NCBI RefSeq assembly: GCF_000194605.1
Contig: NC_015321.1
Coordinates: 3,472,001-3,536,000, forward strand
DNA from: Fluviicola taffensis DSM 16823
GTDB taxonomy: Bacteria; Bacteroidota; Bacteroidia; Flavobacteriales_D; Crocinitomicaceae
Direction: 5' to 3'
DNA length: 64,000 bases
The notes beneath the pieces were generated by a model, which did not search any database, was not told the DNA's origin, and was given only the letters and a program-made list of their open reading frames with translations. The first letter of the stretch is position 1. Every line of letters begins with the position of its first letter. The position numbers and the translations under genes were made by a program. Below are positions 7,970 to 14,897 of this stretch, piece after piece.

Positions 7970-8157
7970 TTTCGAGAGTATTCACCGGCTGGCATTTAGT
8001 TCGATTACTGTACGTGGTTGCAGGCATCGGAATAATTATTGCCTCAAGTGCTGAGCGACAGTGGTTCGGTATCATATTAGGCGGTTACTTTACGGTGATT
8101 GCAATATTCGGTATAGGATGCGCTACTGGAAACTGCCGTGTTCCAAAAGAAAAATAA
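7966..8157 (+). CDS. Small two-helix membrane protein, DUF2892-like
   Basis: This 63-aa protein has two hydrophobic helices (LVRLLYVVAGIGIIIAS and WFGIILGGYFTVIAIFGIG) and a C-terminal CATGNC cysteine pair. It resembles DUF2892/YgaP membrane modules. Its ATG overlaps the rhodanese stop. The C-x4-C pair next to rhodaneses may accept sulfane sulfur at the membrane; that is inference from position. Confidence 0.75.
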   Translation: MISRVFTGWHLVRLLYVVAGIGIIIASSAERQWFGIILGGYFTVIAIFGIGCATGNCRVPKEK

Positions 8158-8168
8158 ATTATTGAGTT

Positions 8169-8567
8169 ATGATAAAGGATATTGTTTATTCTGTGGCAAA
8201 GAATCGGTGTCCGAAATGCCACAAGACACCTGTTTTTAAAACAGGCAGCGCTTTCAATCTTCGGCACTTTATGGAGATGAACGAAGTGTGTTCCATTTGC
8301 AATGAAAAATACGAAAAGGAACCCGGGTATTATTTCGGCGCCATGTACGTCAGTTATGCCCTGATGGTTGGAGTTTTTGTTGTAACTTGGATAATCGATA
8401 GCTGGTGGCTCCATTTGGATGTAAGCATATATCTTATTTCACTCGTATCGTTGATTATTTTATTGGTACCGGTTACTTTTCGGGTATCCCGGCTCATTTG
8501 GTTAAATTTCTTTATTACTTACGACCCCTCTTACTCTAAACGACATAAACAAAACGATAAAATATGA
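8169..8567 (+). CDS. DUF983 family membrane protein with zinc-ribbon-like cysteines
   Basis: This 132-aa protein begins with a cytoplasmic CPKC ... CSIC pair (residues about 15-44), then EPGYYFGAMYVSYALMVG and two long membrane helices, as in DUF983. Function is not established for the family. It overlaps the rhodanese-thioredoxin gene by 4 bp, so it is part of the sulfur operon. DUF983 genes are also found outside sulfur contexts, so a specific sulfur role is only suggested by operon membership. Confidence 0.82.
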   Translation: MIKDIVYSVAKNRCPKCHKTPVFKTGSAFNLRHFMEMNEVCSICNEKYEKEPGYYFGAMYVSYALMVGVFVVTWIIDSWWLHLDVSIYLISLVSLIILLVPVTFRVSRLIWLNFFITYDPSYSKRHKQNDKI

Positions 8568-9262
8568 AACAAATTCTTTTAGCAAGTATCGTCTTTTTAT
8601 TTACCGCTTGCTCAAACGGGCAGTCAACCAACCTTAATGCCGAACAGTTTGCTTCTGAATTAAAAGCCAATCCGGAAGCAACGATTTTAGATGTGAGAAC
8701 TGCTGGTGAGTTTGAAGGTGGACACATCGAAAACGCCAAAAATGCAGATTGGAACGGTTCTGATTTTGATCAGAAAATAAAAGATCTTGACCCTTCACAG
8801 CCTGTTTTCGTATATTGTCTCAGCGGTGGCCGTAGCGCTTCTGCAGCCGCTCATCTGCGCGAAAAAGGCTTCAAAAAAGTGTATGAACTCAACGGTGGTA
8901 TTTTATCCTGGAGGAATGCCAGAATGCCGGAATCCACAGTAACGACCAAACCCACGGCATCCAGTGTTTCACCGGAAGATTATGCGAAGCTAATTGCTTC
9001 TGGGGATGTGATAATTGTAGATTTTTATGCGCCCTGGTGTGCTCCATGTAAAAGAATGGAACCTATGCTTAACCAGTTATCCAAGGATTATGAGGGAAAA
9101 GCAAAAATTATACGCATTGATATAGATCAGAGTAAAGAACTTGCTACACAGATGGGAATCACCCAAATACCTTTGTTTATTGGATACAAAGAGGGAAAAG
9201 AGACAGGGAAACATATTGGAGAAGCTTCGCGCGAACAGTTAGTGAAAAAATTTGGGCTTTAA
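8564..9262 (+). CDS. Exported rhodanese-thioredoxin fusion lipoprotein
   Basis: This 232-aa protein has a lipoprotein-type signal (ASIVFLFTACSNG, Cys at about residue 16), a rhodanese domain (about 25-120) with active loop CLSGGRSAS, and a thioredoxin domain (about 135-232) with WCAPCKRMEP. The pairing implies that the thioredoxin module reduces the rhodanese persulfide in the periplasm or outer leaflet, releasing sulfide or passing sulfur on. It overlaps the DUF983 gene by 4 bp and is followed 19 bp later by the Crp/Fnr regulator. Confidence 0.88.
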   Translation: MKQILLASIVFLFTACSNGQSTNLNAEQFASELKANPEATILDVRTAGEFEGGHIENAKNADWNGSDFDQKIKDLDPSQPVFVYCLSGGRSASAAAHLREKGFKKVYELNGGILSWRNARMPESTVTTKPTASSVSPEDYAKLIASGDVIIVDFYAPWCAPCKRMEPMLNQLSKDYEGKAKIIRIDIDQSKELATQMGITQIPLFIGYKEGKETGKHIGEASREQLVKKFGL

Positions 9263-9281
9263 TTTTGTTTACCTTTATTGA

Positions 9282-9911
9282 ATGAAAATTGATTCGTTTT
9301 TTAATACTGTTTTTGAACCTGCACTGATTCAAGAAATTGAAAACAATAGTATTGCAATGTCACTTAAGGCTGATGATCCAATTCTTCAGCCCGGACAATT
9401 GATCAAACATATTCCACTCATTCTGTCAGGCACGGTAAAGGTTACCCGTACAGATGAAGATGGGCGGGAATTATTGTTGTATTATGTCAATCCACTTGAA
9501 AGCTGCGCAATGACACTTTCCTGTTGTATGCAGCAGCACGAAAGCGAAATTTCGGCAGTAGCAGAGGACGATGTGGAATTACTCGCTGTGCCACTTCAAA
9601 TTATGGATCAATGGATTTTGAAATTCCCTTCATGGAGAATATTCGTAATGAAAACAATGCAGCAGCGTTTCAACGAAATGTTGAAAGCGATCGATCAGCT
9701 TGCATTTCAAAAACTGGATGAACGGCTGGTTAATTTTCTTCGTGAAAAATCGAAGGCAACAAACTCTTCGCTCATCAACCTTTCACACGAACAGATCGCT
9801 ACACAGCTTGCCTCCTCAAGGGTCGTCGTCTCACGCCTTTTGAAAGCACTGGAAAACGACAAAAAGATACTTCTTTACCGCCATCAGATTAAATTGCTTA
9901 AAGGTTTTTAA
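9282..9911 (+). CDS. Crp/Fnr family regulator, probable controller of the sulfur island
   Basis: This 209-aa protein has a cyclic-nucleotide-like beta-roll (ILQPGQLIKHIPLILSGTVKVTRTDEDGRELLLYYV), a cysteine cluster SCAMTLSCCMQQHESEIS after the roll, a dimer helix, and a C-terminal winged HTH with LSHEQIATQLASSRVVVSRLLKALE. The Cys cluster (C-x6-CC) could sense redox or persulfides, as proposed for other sulfur-island regulators; that is inference. It sits last in the 6920-9911 operon. Four promoters in the island carry GTAAC-N4-GTNRC motifs at class II spacing, the expected form of a Crp/Fnr dimer site. Confidence 0.88.
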   Translation: MKIDSFFNTVFEPALIQEIENNSIAMSLKADDPILQPGQLIKHIPLILSGTVKVTRTDEDGRELLLYYVNPLESCAMTLSCCMQQHESEISAVAEDDVELLAVPLQIMDQWILKFPSWRIFVMKTMQQRFNEMLKAIDQLAFQKLDERLVNFLREKSKATNSSLINLSHEQIATQLASSRVVVSRLLKALENDKKILLYRHQIKLLKGF

Positions 9912-9979
9912 TTGCAGATTAGGCGTACTCAATCTTTTTTCAAAAAAGTATCATCGAGGCATAAGTTTCGTTACAAATT

Positions 9980-10023
9980 GTAACAAAGGTTACTGAAGTT
10001 CGTGCTTTACTTCATTAATTTTG
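9980..10023 (+). promoter_or_regulatory. Crp/Fnr-type operator plus -7 box for the DoxX-DsrE-SoxB-like unit
   Basis: GTAAC-AAAG-GTTAC (9980-9993) is the most symmetrical of the four motif copies; it overlaps a second palindrome GTTACAAATTGTAAC (9970-9984). After 22 bp comes TAATTTTG (10016-10023), an exact TAnnTTTG box. The predicted start of transcription coincides with ATG 10028. Confidence 0.7.
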
Positions 10024-10027
10024 ATCC

Positions 10028-10375
10028 ATGTCATTGTTTAGAATAAAATACGGAAATATTTTGCTGCTCACATTAGTGATGTTAGTCGGTATTCCGTGTT
10101 CGATGAAAAGGGATTTGAGCCAATTGCTTCGCCCAGGATCATCTGACATAGCACTCAATGGAAAAACTAACCCCAAAACACTTTGCTCAAGTTTATATGC
10201 GCAACGGGAAGGTGATCAGAAAGTAGAATGTAAGAAAGCCGTTCTTCGAGTATCTCTTGCTAATGACGAACCACTTAGGGAGGGCTTAACCTCAATGATT
10301 AGCTTACCTGATCTGTTTTCGCAACAAAAAGAAAAAATTCCTTCATACCTGATATTTGAGCGCTTCCTGATTTGA
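10028..10375 (+). CDS. Hypothetical protein, first gene of the DoxX/DsrE unit
   Basis: This 115-aa frame starts with a hydrophobic segment (NILLLTLVMLVGIPC), possibly a signal peptide or lipobox-like end, and then a polar region with no motif I recognise. The promoter at 9980-10023 predicts transcription from about 10028, so ATG 10028 would be leaderless; in-frame ATG 10079 and 10103 are alternatives. It lies 52 bp before the DoxX gene. Coding status is moderately supported by position only. Confidence 0.5.
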   Translation: MSLFRIKYGNILLLTLVMLVGIPCSMKRDLSQLLRPGSSDIALNGKTNPKTLCSSLYAQREGDQKVECKKAVLRVSLANDEPLREGLTSMISLPDLFSQQKEKIPSYLIFERFLI

Positions 10376-10427
10376 TTAAAATCGTTTTACAGTTAATCGT
10401 AAACGCATTATTAATCAAATATTAGTT

Positions 10428-10847
10428 ATGAATAAACAACTCATGGTGAATGGTACTTCCGTTCTCATTTTTCGTATACTCCTGAGCGGCATTTTCATTT
10501 CGGCAGGTATATCACACCTTTTACAACCAGAAAAAGTTGCTGCCCGAATTAGTACGGCAGCATTTCACAAGTTCGCAGTATTTTTTGGAGATCCCCATTT
10601 ATTGGGCTTAATAACCGGGTATATTTTACTTGCTGGAGGTCTTGCGTTGCTCATGGGAATCTACGTACGCTGGGCTTCTATTGCACTTCTTTTCGTGCTC
10701 ATTCCCATTACGATCACCATACAATTAGGCAATGGCCTTCTTCATGGTCCTCTTTGGAAAAACATGGCATTGTTTGGAGGTTTGCTATTCTTCATTGTCA
10801 ATAATCCGAAGGTTTACAGTATTTACAATAAAAAATTAAAAAAATGA
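10428..10847 (+). CDS. DoxX family membrane protein
   Basis: This 139-aa protein has four hydrophobic helices and the DoxX-like pattern LIFRILLSGIFISAGISHLLQPEKVAARI with LITGYILLAGGLALLMGIYVRWA. DoxX/DoxD relatives include the small membrane subunit of thiosulfate:quinone oxidoreductase, so a role in thiosulfate oxidation is conceivable beside the SoxB-like gene, but most DoxX proteins have no proven function. It overlaps the DsrE-like gene by 4 bp. Confidence 0.8.
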   Translation: MNKQLMVNGTSVLIFRILLSGIFISAGISHLLQPEKVAARISTAAFHKFAVFFGDPHLLGLITGYILLAGGLALLMGIYVRWASIALLFVLIPITITIQLGNGLLHGPLWKNMALFGGLLFFIVNNPKVYSIYNKKLKK

Positions 10848-11287
10848 AAACATATTTTATCACCCTGCTGATCGTTCTTTGCATTTCAGGAACCAACGCA
10901 GCAAAAGCTCAGACATCTCTGGAAATTTCAAAAACAGAGCAGTCAATAAAAAAAAATGGAAAATATGCAATGCTGGTCATGAAAGCTCAACATTTGAAAG
11001 CTGCAATTATCACAGGCAAAGAATTCAAGGCTAAAAGCCCCAATATAGATTTCCAGGTTGTTATCTGCGGAGAGCTTGTAAAAGAAATCTCAGCCGATAG
11101 TCTGTTACAAGCTTTAGTCTTGGAAGCTATTCAGAACAAAGAAGTCAAATTCCTGTTCTGCGGCTTGTCTATTTCTCAATTGAAAATTGACAAAAACACG
11201 CTTCCGAAAGAAGTTCCGATAACCGATAATGGATTAATTTATCTGTTTGGTTTACAGGAACATGGTTACAAAACAATCATTCTTTAA
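10844..11287 (+). CDS. Exported DsrE family sulfur-carrier-like protein
   Basis: This 147-aa protein has a signal peptide ending near AKAQ and a DsrE-like domain (YAMLVMKAQHLKAAIITGKEFKAKSPNIDFQVVICGELVKEI ... KEVKFLFCGLSI). Cysteines occur in VVICGE and FLFCGLS, near the sulfur-carrying positions of DsrE/TusD relatives. The signal peptide places it in the periplasm, unlike cytoplasmic TusD. It overlaps DoxX upstream and lies 9 bp before the SoxB-like gene, so the three probably handle thiosulfate-derived sulfur together. Confidence 0.8.
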   Translation: MKTYFITLLIVLCISGTNAAKAQTSLEISKTEQSIKKNGKYAMLVMKAQHLKAAIITGKEFKAKSPNIDFQVVICGELVKEISADSLLQALVLEAIQNKEVKFLFCGLSISQLKIDKNTLPKEVPITDNGLIYLFGLQEHGYKTIIL

Positions 11288-11296
11288 AACCAGGCT

Positions 11297-12910
11297 ATGA
11301 AAATTGTATTTGTTGTAGTTGCGGCCGCAGTTTTTGTCGGCTGCGATCAGATAAAATCTCCAGAAAACACAGTGAAGACCATTACCATATTGCAGACATC
11401 AGACATTCACGCTTATCTGAATCCTCATACCGATCTGTTTGTTCAGGATGGTCAGGTTGTTTTTAGGGAAGCCGGAGGCCTGCCACAATTGAAAACCTTG
11501 TCTGACAGCATCCGGAAAACAAATCCCGGTGGTACGCTATTAATTGACGGAGGAGATCTTATTCAAGGTAGCGGTGCCAGTGTACGTTCACAAGGAAAGA
11601 TTTTTCCTCCTATCATTCAGGCCATGAATTACGACTTGTTGATTCCGGGCAATTGGGAAGTTATTTATGGTAAGCGTATCATGATGGAGGTAATGGGTAA
11701 GTATAAAACAAATGTTATCGCAGCCAATATGTTCCATGCTGAGGGAAATGACCCATTATTTCCTCCTTATTGGGTCACCGAGAGAAAAGGAGTAAAAATA
11801 GGCTTTATAGCATACAATGATCCTGAAGTTCCAGACCGGCAAAATCCGGCTTACAGCGAAGGCATAACATTCACTTCCGTAGAAAAAAATCTGCAATCGC
11901 TTATTGCTGAGCTTAAGAATGAAAAGAAGGTGGATATTTTGTTCCTTGTTGCCCATCTCGGAATTTCCAAACAAATCATGTTATCTAATGATCCAAAAGT
12001 CAAAGGTGTTGACTTTATCCTGGGAAATGATACTCACGAACGAATAAGACAGCCGATAAAAGGAAAATACGCGAAAGTAGTTGAGCCTGGTGCGTTCGGC
12101 TCTTTTCTAGGAAAGCTTGAACTGAAAGTTAAGAACCATAAAATTGTCAGCTACAGCTACGATTTGATAGAGGTTAATCCATCAAAATACAAAGCAGACC
12201 CTCATGTACAGCAGTTGGTCGATAGAGCTATTCTGCCTTATAAGAAAGAAATGCAAACGGTATTGGGATATACCTCAGCTCCTATATACCGATACCTCGT
12301 GGTCGAAAATCCAATGGACAATTTCATTACCGATGCGTTGCGCTGGAAAACAGGAGCTGATTTTGCTACTTCGAATGGCTTCAGGTTTGGAGTTCCTATT
12401 GTACCTGATGAAAGCGGAAGAGCTGAGATAACAACCGCCGACTTATGGCGTATGTTACCAGTAAACGAGCACATGAAAATAGGTACAGTCACGGGAAAGC
12501 AAATCAAACAGTGGCTCGAGAAGGAAATTAATAATGTTTTTGCCTCCAATTACCATGATCGTTTTGGAGGCTGGCTTGTCCGCTTTTCAGGAATGACCGT
12601 GAAATTTAATAGTTCCGCAAAAAAGGGTAGCCGTGTAGAGTCGATCACAATAAAAGGTAAACCCATAGAGCCAGACAAAACGTACAAAATGGCATCATGC
12701 AATAGAACGGGAGAACCGATTTCCACGATGTGCAGATTGAAGAATGCTGTCGATGTTTCTTTGCAGGACTACACTTTACACGATGCAGTTACCTCTTATT
12801 TAAATGAAAAACATACAGTTCATCCCGTAATAGACGGACGTGCAATTGCAACGGATCTTGGACCAGGTGCTTTTTCGCAGATGAAAGAGGGGAATTATAG
12901 TTTCAGATAG
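11297..12910 (+). CDS. SoxB-like metallophosphoesterase/5'-nucleotidase family lipoprotein
   Basis: This 537-aa protein has a lipoprotein signal (AAAVFVGCDQ). The metal-binding N-terminal domain has TSDIHAYL, LLIDGGDLIQGS, GNWEVIYG, LVAHLG and LGNDTHE. The C-terminal substrate domain has NGFRFGVPIVPD and FGGWLVRFSGM. GNWE-xx-YG and the order of motifs resemble SoxB thiosulfohydrolase more than nucleotidases (GNHE), though the N is nucleotidase-like. SoxB releases sulfate from SoxY-bound thiosulfate; no soxYZ is visible here, so the substrate is uncertain. It is last in the 10028-12910 unit, and a strong bidirectional terminator follows. Confidence 0.8.
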   Translation: MKIVFVVVAAAVFVGCDQIKSPENTVKTITILQTSDIHAYLNPHTDLFVQDGQVVFREAGGLPQLKTLSDSIRKTNPGGTLLIDGGDLIQGSGASVRSQGKIFPPIIQAMNYDLLIPGNWEVIYGKRIMMEVMGKYKTNVIAANMFHAEGNDPLFPPYWVTERKGVKIGFIAYNDPEVPDRQNPAYSEGITFTSVEKNLQSLIAELKNEKKVDILFLVAHLGISKQIMLSNDPKVKGVDFILGNDTHERIRQPIKGKYAKVVEPGAFGSFLGKLELKVKNHKIVSYSYDLIEVNPSKYKADPHVQQLVDRAILPYKKEMQTVLGYTSAPIYRYLVVENPMDNFITDALRWKTGADFATSNGFRFGVPIVPDESGRAEITTADLWRMLPVNEHMKIGTVTGKQIKQWLEKEINNVFASNYHDRFGGWLVRFSGMTVKFNSSAKKGSRVESITIKGKPIEPDKTYKMASCNRTGEPISTMCRLKNAVDVSLQDYTLHDAVTSYLNEKHTVHPVIDGRAIATDLGPGAFSQMKEGNYSFR

Positions 12911-12971
12911 AGAGGAGCGGAATTATTCAGTCCGACCCGTTGGATTGTCCAGCTCAAAATTGATATGAATC

Positions 12972-13005
12972 AAAAGTCACATTGGAATAATCCAGTGTGA
13001 CTTTT
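12972..13005. terminator. Bidirectional terminator between the SoxB-like gene and the 13154 gene
   Basis: AAAAGTCACA (12972-12981) pairs perfectly with TGTGACTTTT (12996-13005) around a 14-nt loop, with T-rich sequence on both sides, so it can serve both converging units. Confidence 0.75.
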
Positions 13006-13153
13006 ACTTTTGACTTTCGTTCTATGGCTGAATCACCGCGAAGTATTTTCAACGCATACTTTTCACGATCAATCTCTGGACGGATACGTATTCTAAGTGC
13101 CCGAAATAAGGCAATAGGAGAACACCATCCCTGCAAAGTTATCATTCAGGTCT

Positions 13154-13771
13154 TTATACCGATTCAGATTCAAGGTAATCATATAATTCTTCCGCCAGTT
13201 CGTCGATCCTGTCCTGGTTGAATGGTACTTGTAAGTCTCTTACTTTAATCGCCCGTGCTGCATAATTCCGGTAAACCTGATCTACACGCGTATCAGACAA
13301 TTCTTCAATACCCATTACTTCAAACACAATTTCGTCTATCCCCAGCATATAATGATCCGGAACCAGTGGGATTTCAGACAGCTTGGTAGTAAGCTTAATA
13401 TTCAACAGATCCATAGTAATAAGGCGGATAATCTGGCTTTTTGAAATCTGTTGTTTCATGGTATATAATTTAGATGGTCGCGGTTGAAGACTTTCGAGAT
13501 AAGCGTAAATGTCCAAGGCGTAGTTTGAGAAATTCCGGTCACCGTGGAGCGGGAAATATTTCGCCAATGCTACAAGTTCCATATATTCGTCATACTTCAT
13601 ATCGTCAGCTGGCAAAGGAATTCCCATCAACCGGAATATGGTACTTCCGAGATTTAAATGATAATCTCCGGCATCTATACCAATGTCGCGGAGATTATTT
13701 ATTAGCTTTTGATTGAGTAGATCGTCCTGGATTAAGGAAAGAATCAATTGTTTAGATGATAATTCTCTCAT
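13154..13771 (-). CDS. Hypothetical protein made of two homologous repeats
   Basis: This 205-aa protein consists of two related halves of about 100 residues. The first has SKQLILSLIQDDLLNQKLINNL and IFRLMGIP; the second has SKSQIIRLITMDLLNIKLTTKL and VFEVMGIEE. Each half ends in a segment with YA(L/A)-type helices. No signal peptide, membrane segment or catalytic motif is visible, and I do not recognise the family. It is monocistronic on the minus strand between the sulfur island and the first defence genes; an all-alpha adaptor is possible but unproven. Confidence 0.7.
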   Translation of the reverse strand: MRELSSKQLILSLIQDDLLNQKLINNLRDIGIDAGDYHLNLGSTIFRLMGIPLPADDMKYDEYMELVALAKYFPLHGDRNFSNYALDIYAYLESLQPRPSKLYTMKQQISKSQIIRLITMDLLNIKLTTKLSEIPLVPDHYMLGIDEIVFEVMGIEELSDTRVDQVYRNYAARAIKVRDLQVPFNQDRIDELAEELYDYLESESV

Positions 13772-13921
13772 AAGTGCGCAAATAAGGTTATTATAATAAA
13801 GTTTTAAATCATTTTTAGATAACGTAAAATTATAACAAAGAAATGAATTAGAAAAATAAATTGATTTAATAAGTTACTTTATTGCTAAAATAAGTTATCA
13901 ACATGATTGTTTTGTAAAACA

Positions 13922-13929
13922 TATATTTG
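13922..13929 (+). promoter_or_regulatory. -7 box of the orphan XRE regulator
   Basis: TATATTTG matches TAnnTTTG and lies 40 bp before ATG 13969. No TTG at the standard distance is present, so the assignment is tentative. Confidence 0.35.
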
Positions 13930-13968
13930 CTGTGAAATGATAATAAGTTCACGTATACCGTTACTAAA

Positions 13969-14178
13969 ATGACTAAAAGAGTAATTAACAGAATCAAAGT
14001 GGTACTTGTTGAACAAGGGCGAACCAACAAATGGTTAGCTGATAAACTTGGAAAAACAACACCAACTATTTCAAGATGGTGTACCAATGACATGCAGCCT
14101 TCTTTAGAAACTTTGGTTCAAATTGCTGATGTCTTGAAAGTAGATATTCGCGAATTATTGAATCCTACGAAAGATTAA
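13969..14178 (+). CDS. Orphan XRE family transcriptional regulator
   Basis: This 69-aa helix-turn-helix protein (WLADKLGKTTPTISRWCTNDMQPSLETLVQIADVLKVDIRELLNPT) has the size of restriction-modification controller proteins. It is closely similar in pattern to the XRE gene that opens the defence operon at 29505 (WLAEKLGKS, PTIEVLYQIAKIL, PKELLN). Nothing coding follows for 500 bp; the downstream system may have been lost and replaced, or it controls the 14678 operon at a distance. Confidence 0.82.
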   Translation: MTKRVINRIKVVLVEQGRTNKWLADKLGKTTPTISRWCTNDMQPSLETLVQIADVLKVDIRELLNPTKD

Positions 14179-14677
14179 TTGCAATGTCCTGACCAGTCTA
14201 AACGTCAAATTTATCCTCGGACGTTTAATGGCTGCAGACTTGGCTATCTATGTTCCCATCCGGTTTGAAGATCCCGCTTCATCAATAGCAAAGATCGATT
14301 AGCAAGAGGTATCAACTTGTCTTCGAATCCTATCAGCAATATTTCCCTGCGTCCTGACAAGCCCTGTGCCCAAAGCCGCTTTTCATGTGCCATCTCACCA
14401 GCCCAACGCCATAAAAAGCCGCTTTTGTCACCGCACACAAGAGTAATTCACTGTTTCCGCTCCGTTACTCTACGCTCCTACAGCTTTTACACTTGCTTTT
14501 GCCACTGCACACTGATACCACAACAAATCTTTCCATTGATAGCTAATCTGTGTTTATAGATAGCCGTCAAATACTAATAAATTGCATTAAATAAATTAAT
14601 GTGGCTACTTAAAAAATCAAGGGATTCTAAATGTTGTTATATTTAGCGCGGATTAAAATATCGATAAACTGAATATT
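14179..14677. other. Non-coding spacer with hairpins, scar-like
   Basis: No convincing gene. It contains hairpin TAAACGTC/GACGTTTA (14199-14206 with 14220-14227) and an inverted repeat AGAGTAA/TTACTCT (14440-14446 with 14465-14471). The segment around 14458-14478 (CGCTCCGTTACTCTACGCTCC) resembles motifs at 20524-20541 and, in opposite orientation, 24606-24627. The C-rich, pyrimidine-biased composition differs from the flanking genes and looks like the remains of a mobile or conjugative element. Confidence 0.5.
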
Positions 14678-14896
14678 ATGACCAGGTTTGGAGAGTACTT
14701 AAACAAAAAATCGATAAAGAAAGCTGAAGTTTCAAGGAAAACCGGTATCAGCCCTTCTCGTTTGAGTGAGTTAGCATTAAACGAATCGACTAATCTCAAA
14801 GCAGAAGAGTTATATCTTGTTGCGTTGGCGATTGATGTTAATCCAATTGAAATTTTGGAAGTAGTGTTCAAAGATCTAAAACTAATCTCTAAGTAA
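14678..14896 (+). CDS. XRE family regulator, first gene of the GHKL-receiver-HNH-methylase operon
   Basis: This 72-aa helix-turn-helix protein (VSRKTGISPSRLSELALNESTNLKAEELYLVALAIDVNPIEIL) has one base between its stop and the start of the 812-aa ATPase gene, so it is almost certainly cotranscribed and probably autoregulates the operon, as C proteins do for restriction-modification genes. Such control would delay nuclease expression until methylation is established. Role inferred from size, fold and position. Confidence 0.85.
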   Translation: MTRFGEYLNKKSIKKAEVSRKTGISPSRLSELALNESTNLKAEELYLVALAIDVNPIEILEVVFKDLKLISK

Positions 14897-14897
14897 G

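Noticed and set aside
14244-14438. 64-codon minus-strand frame in the 14.2-14.6 kb spacer
   Set aside because: No supporting motif or ribosome binding site, and the whole spacer is compositionally odd; kept as scar.
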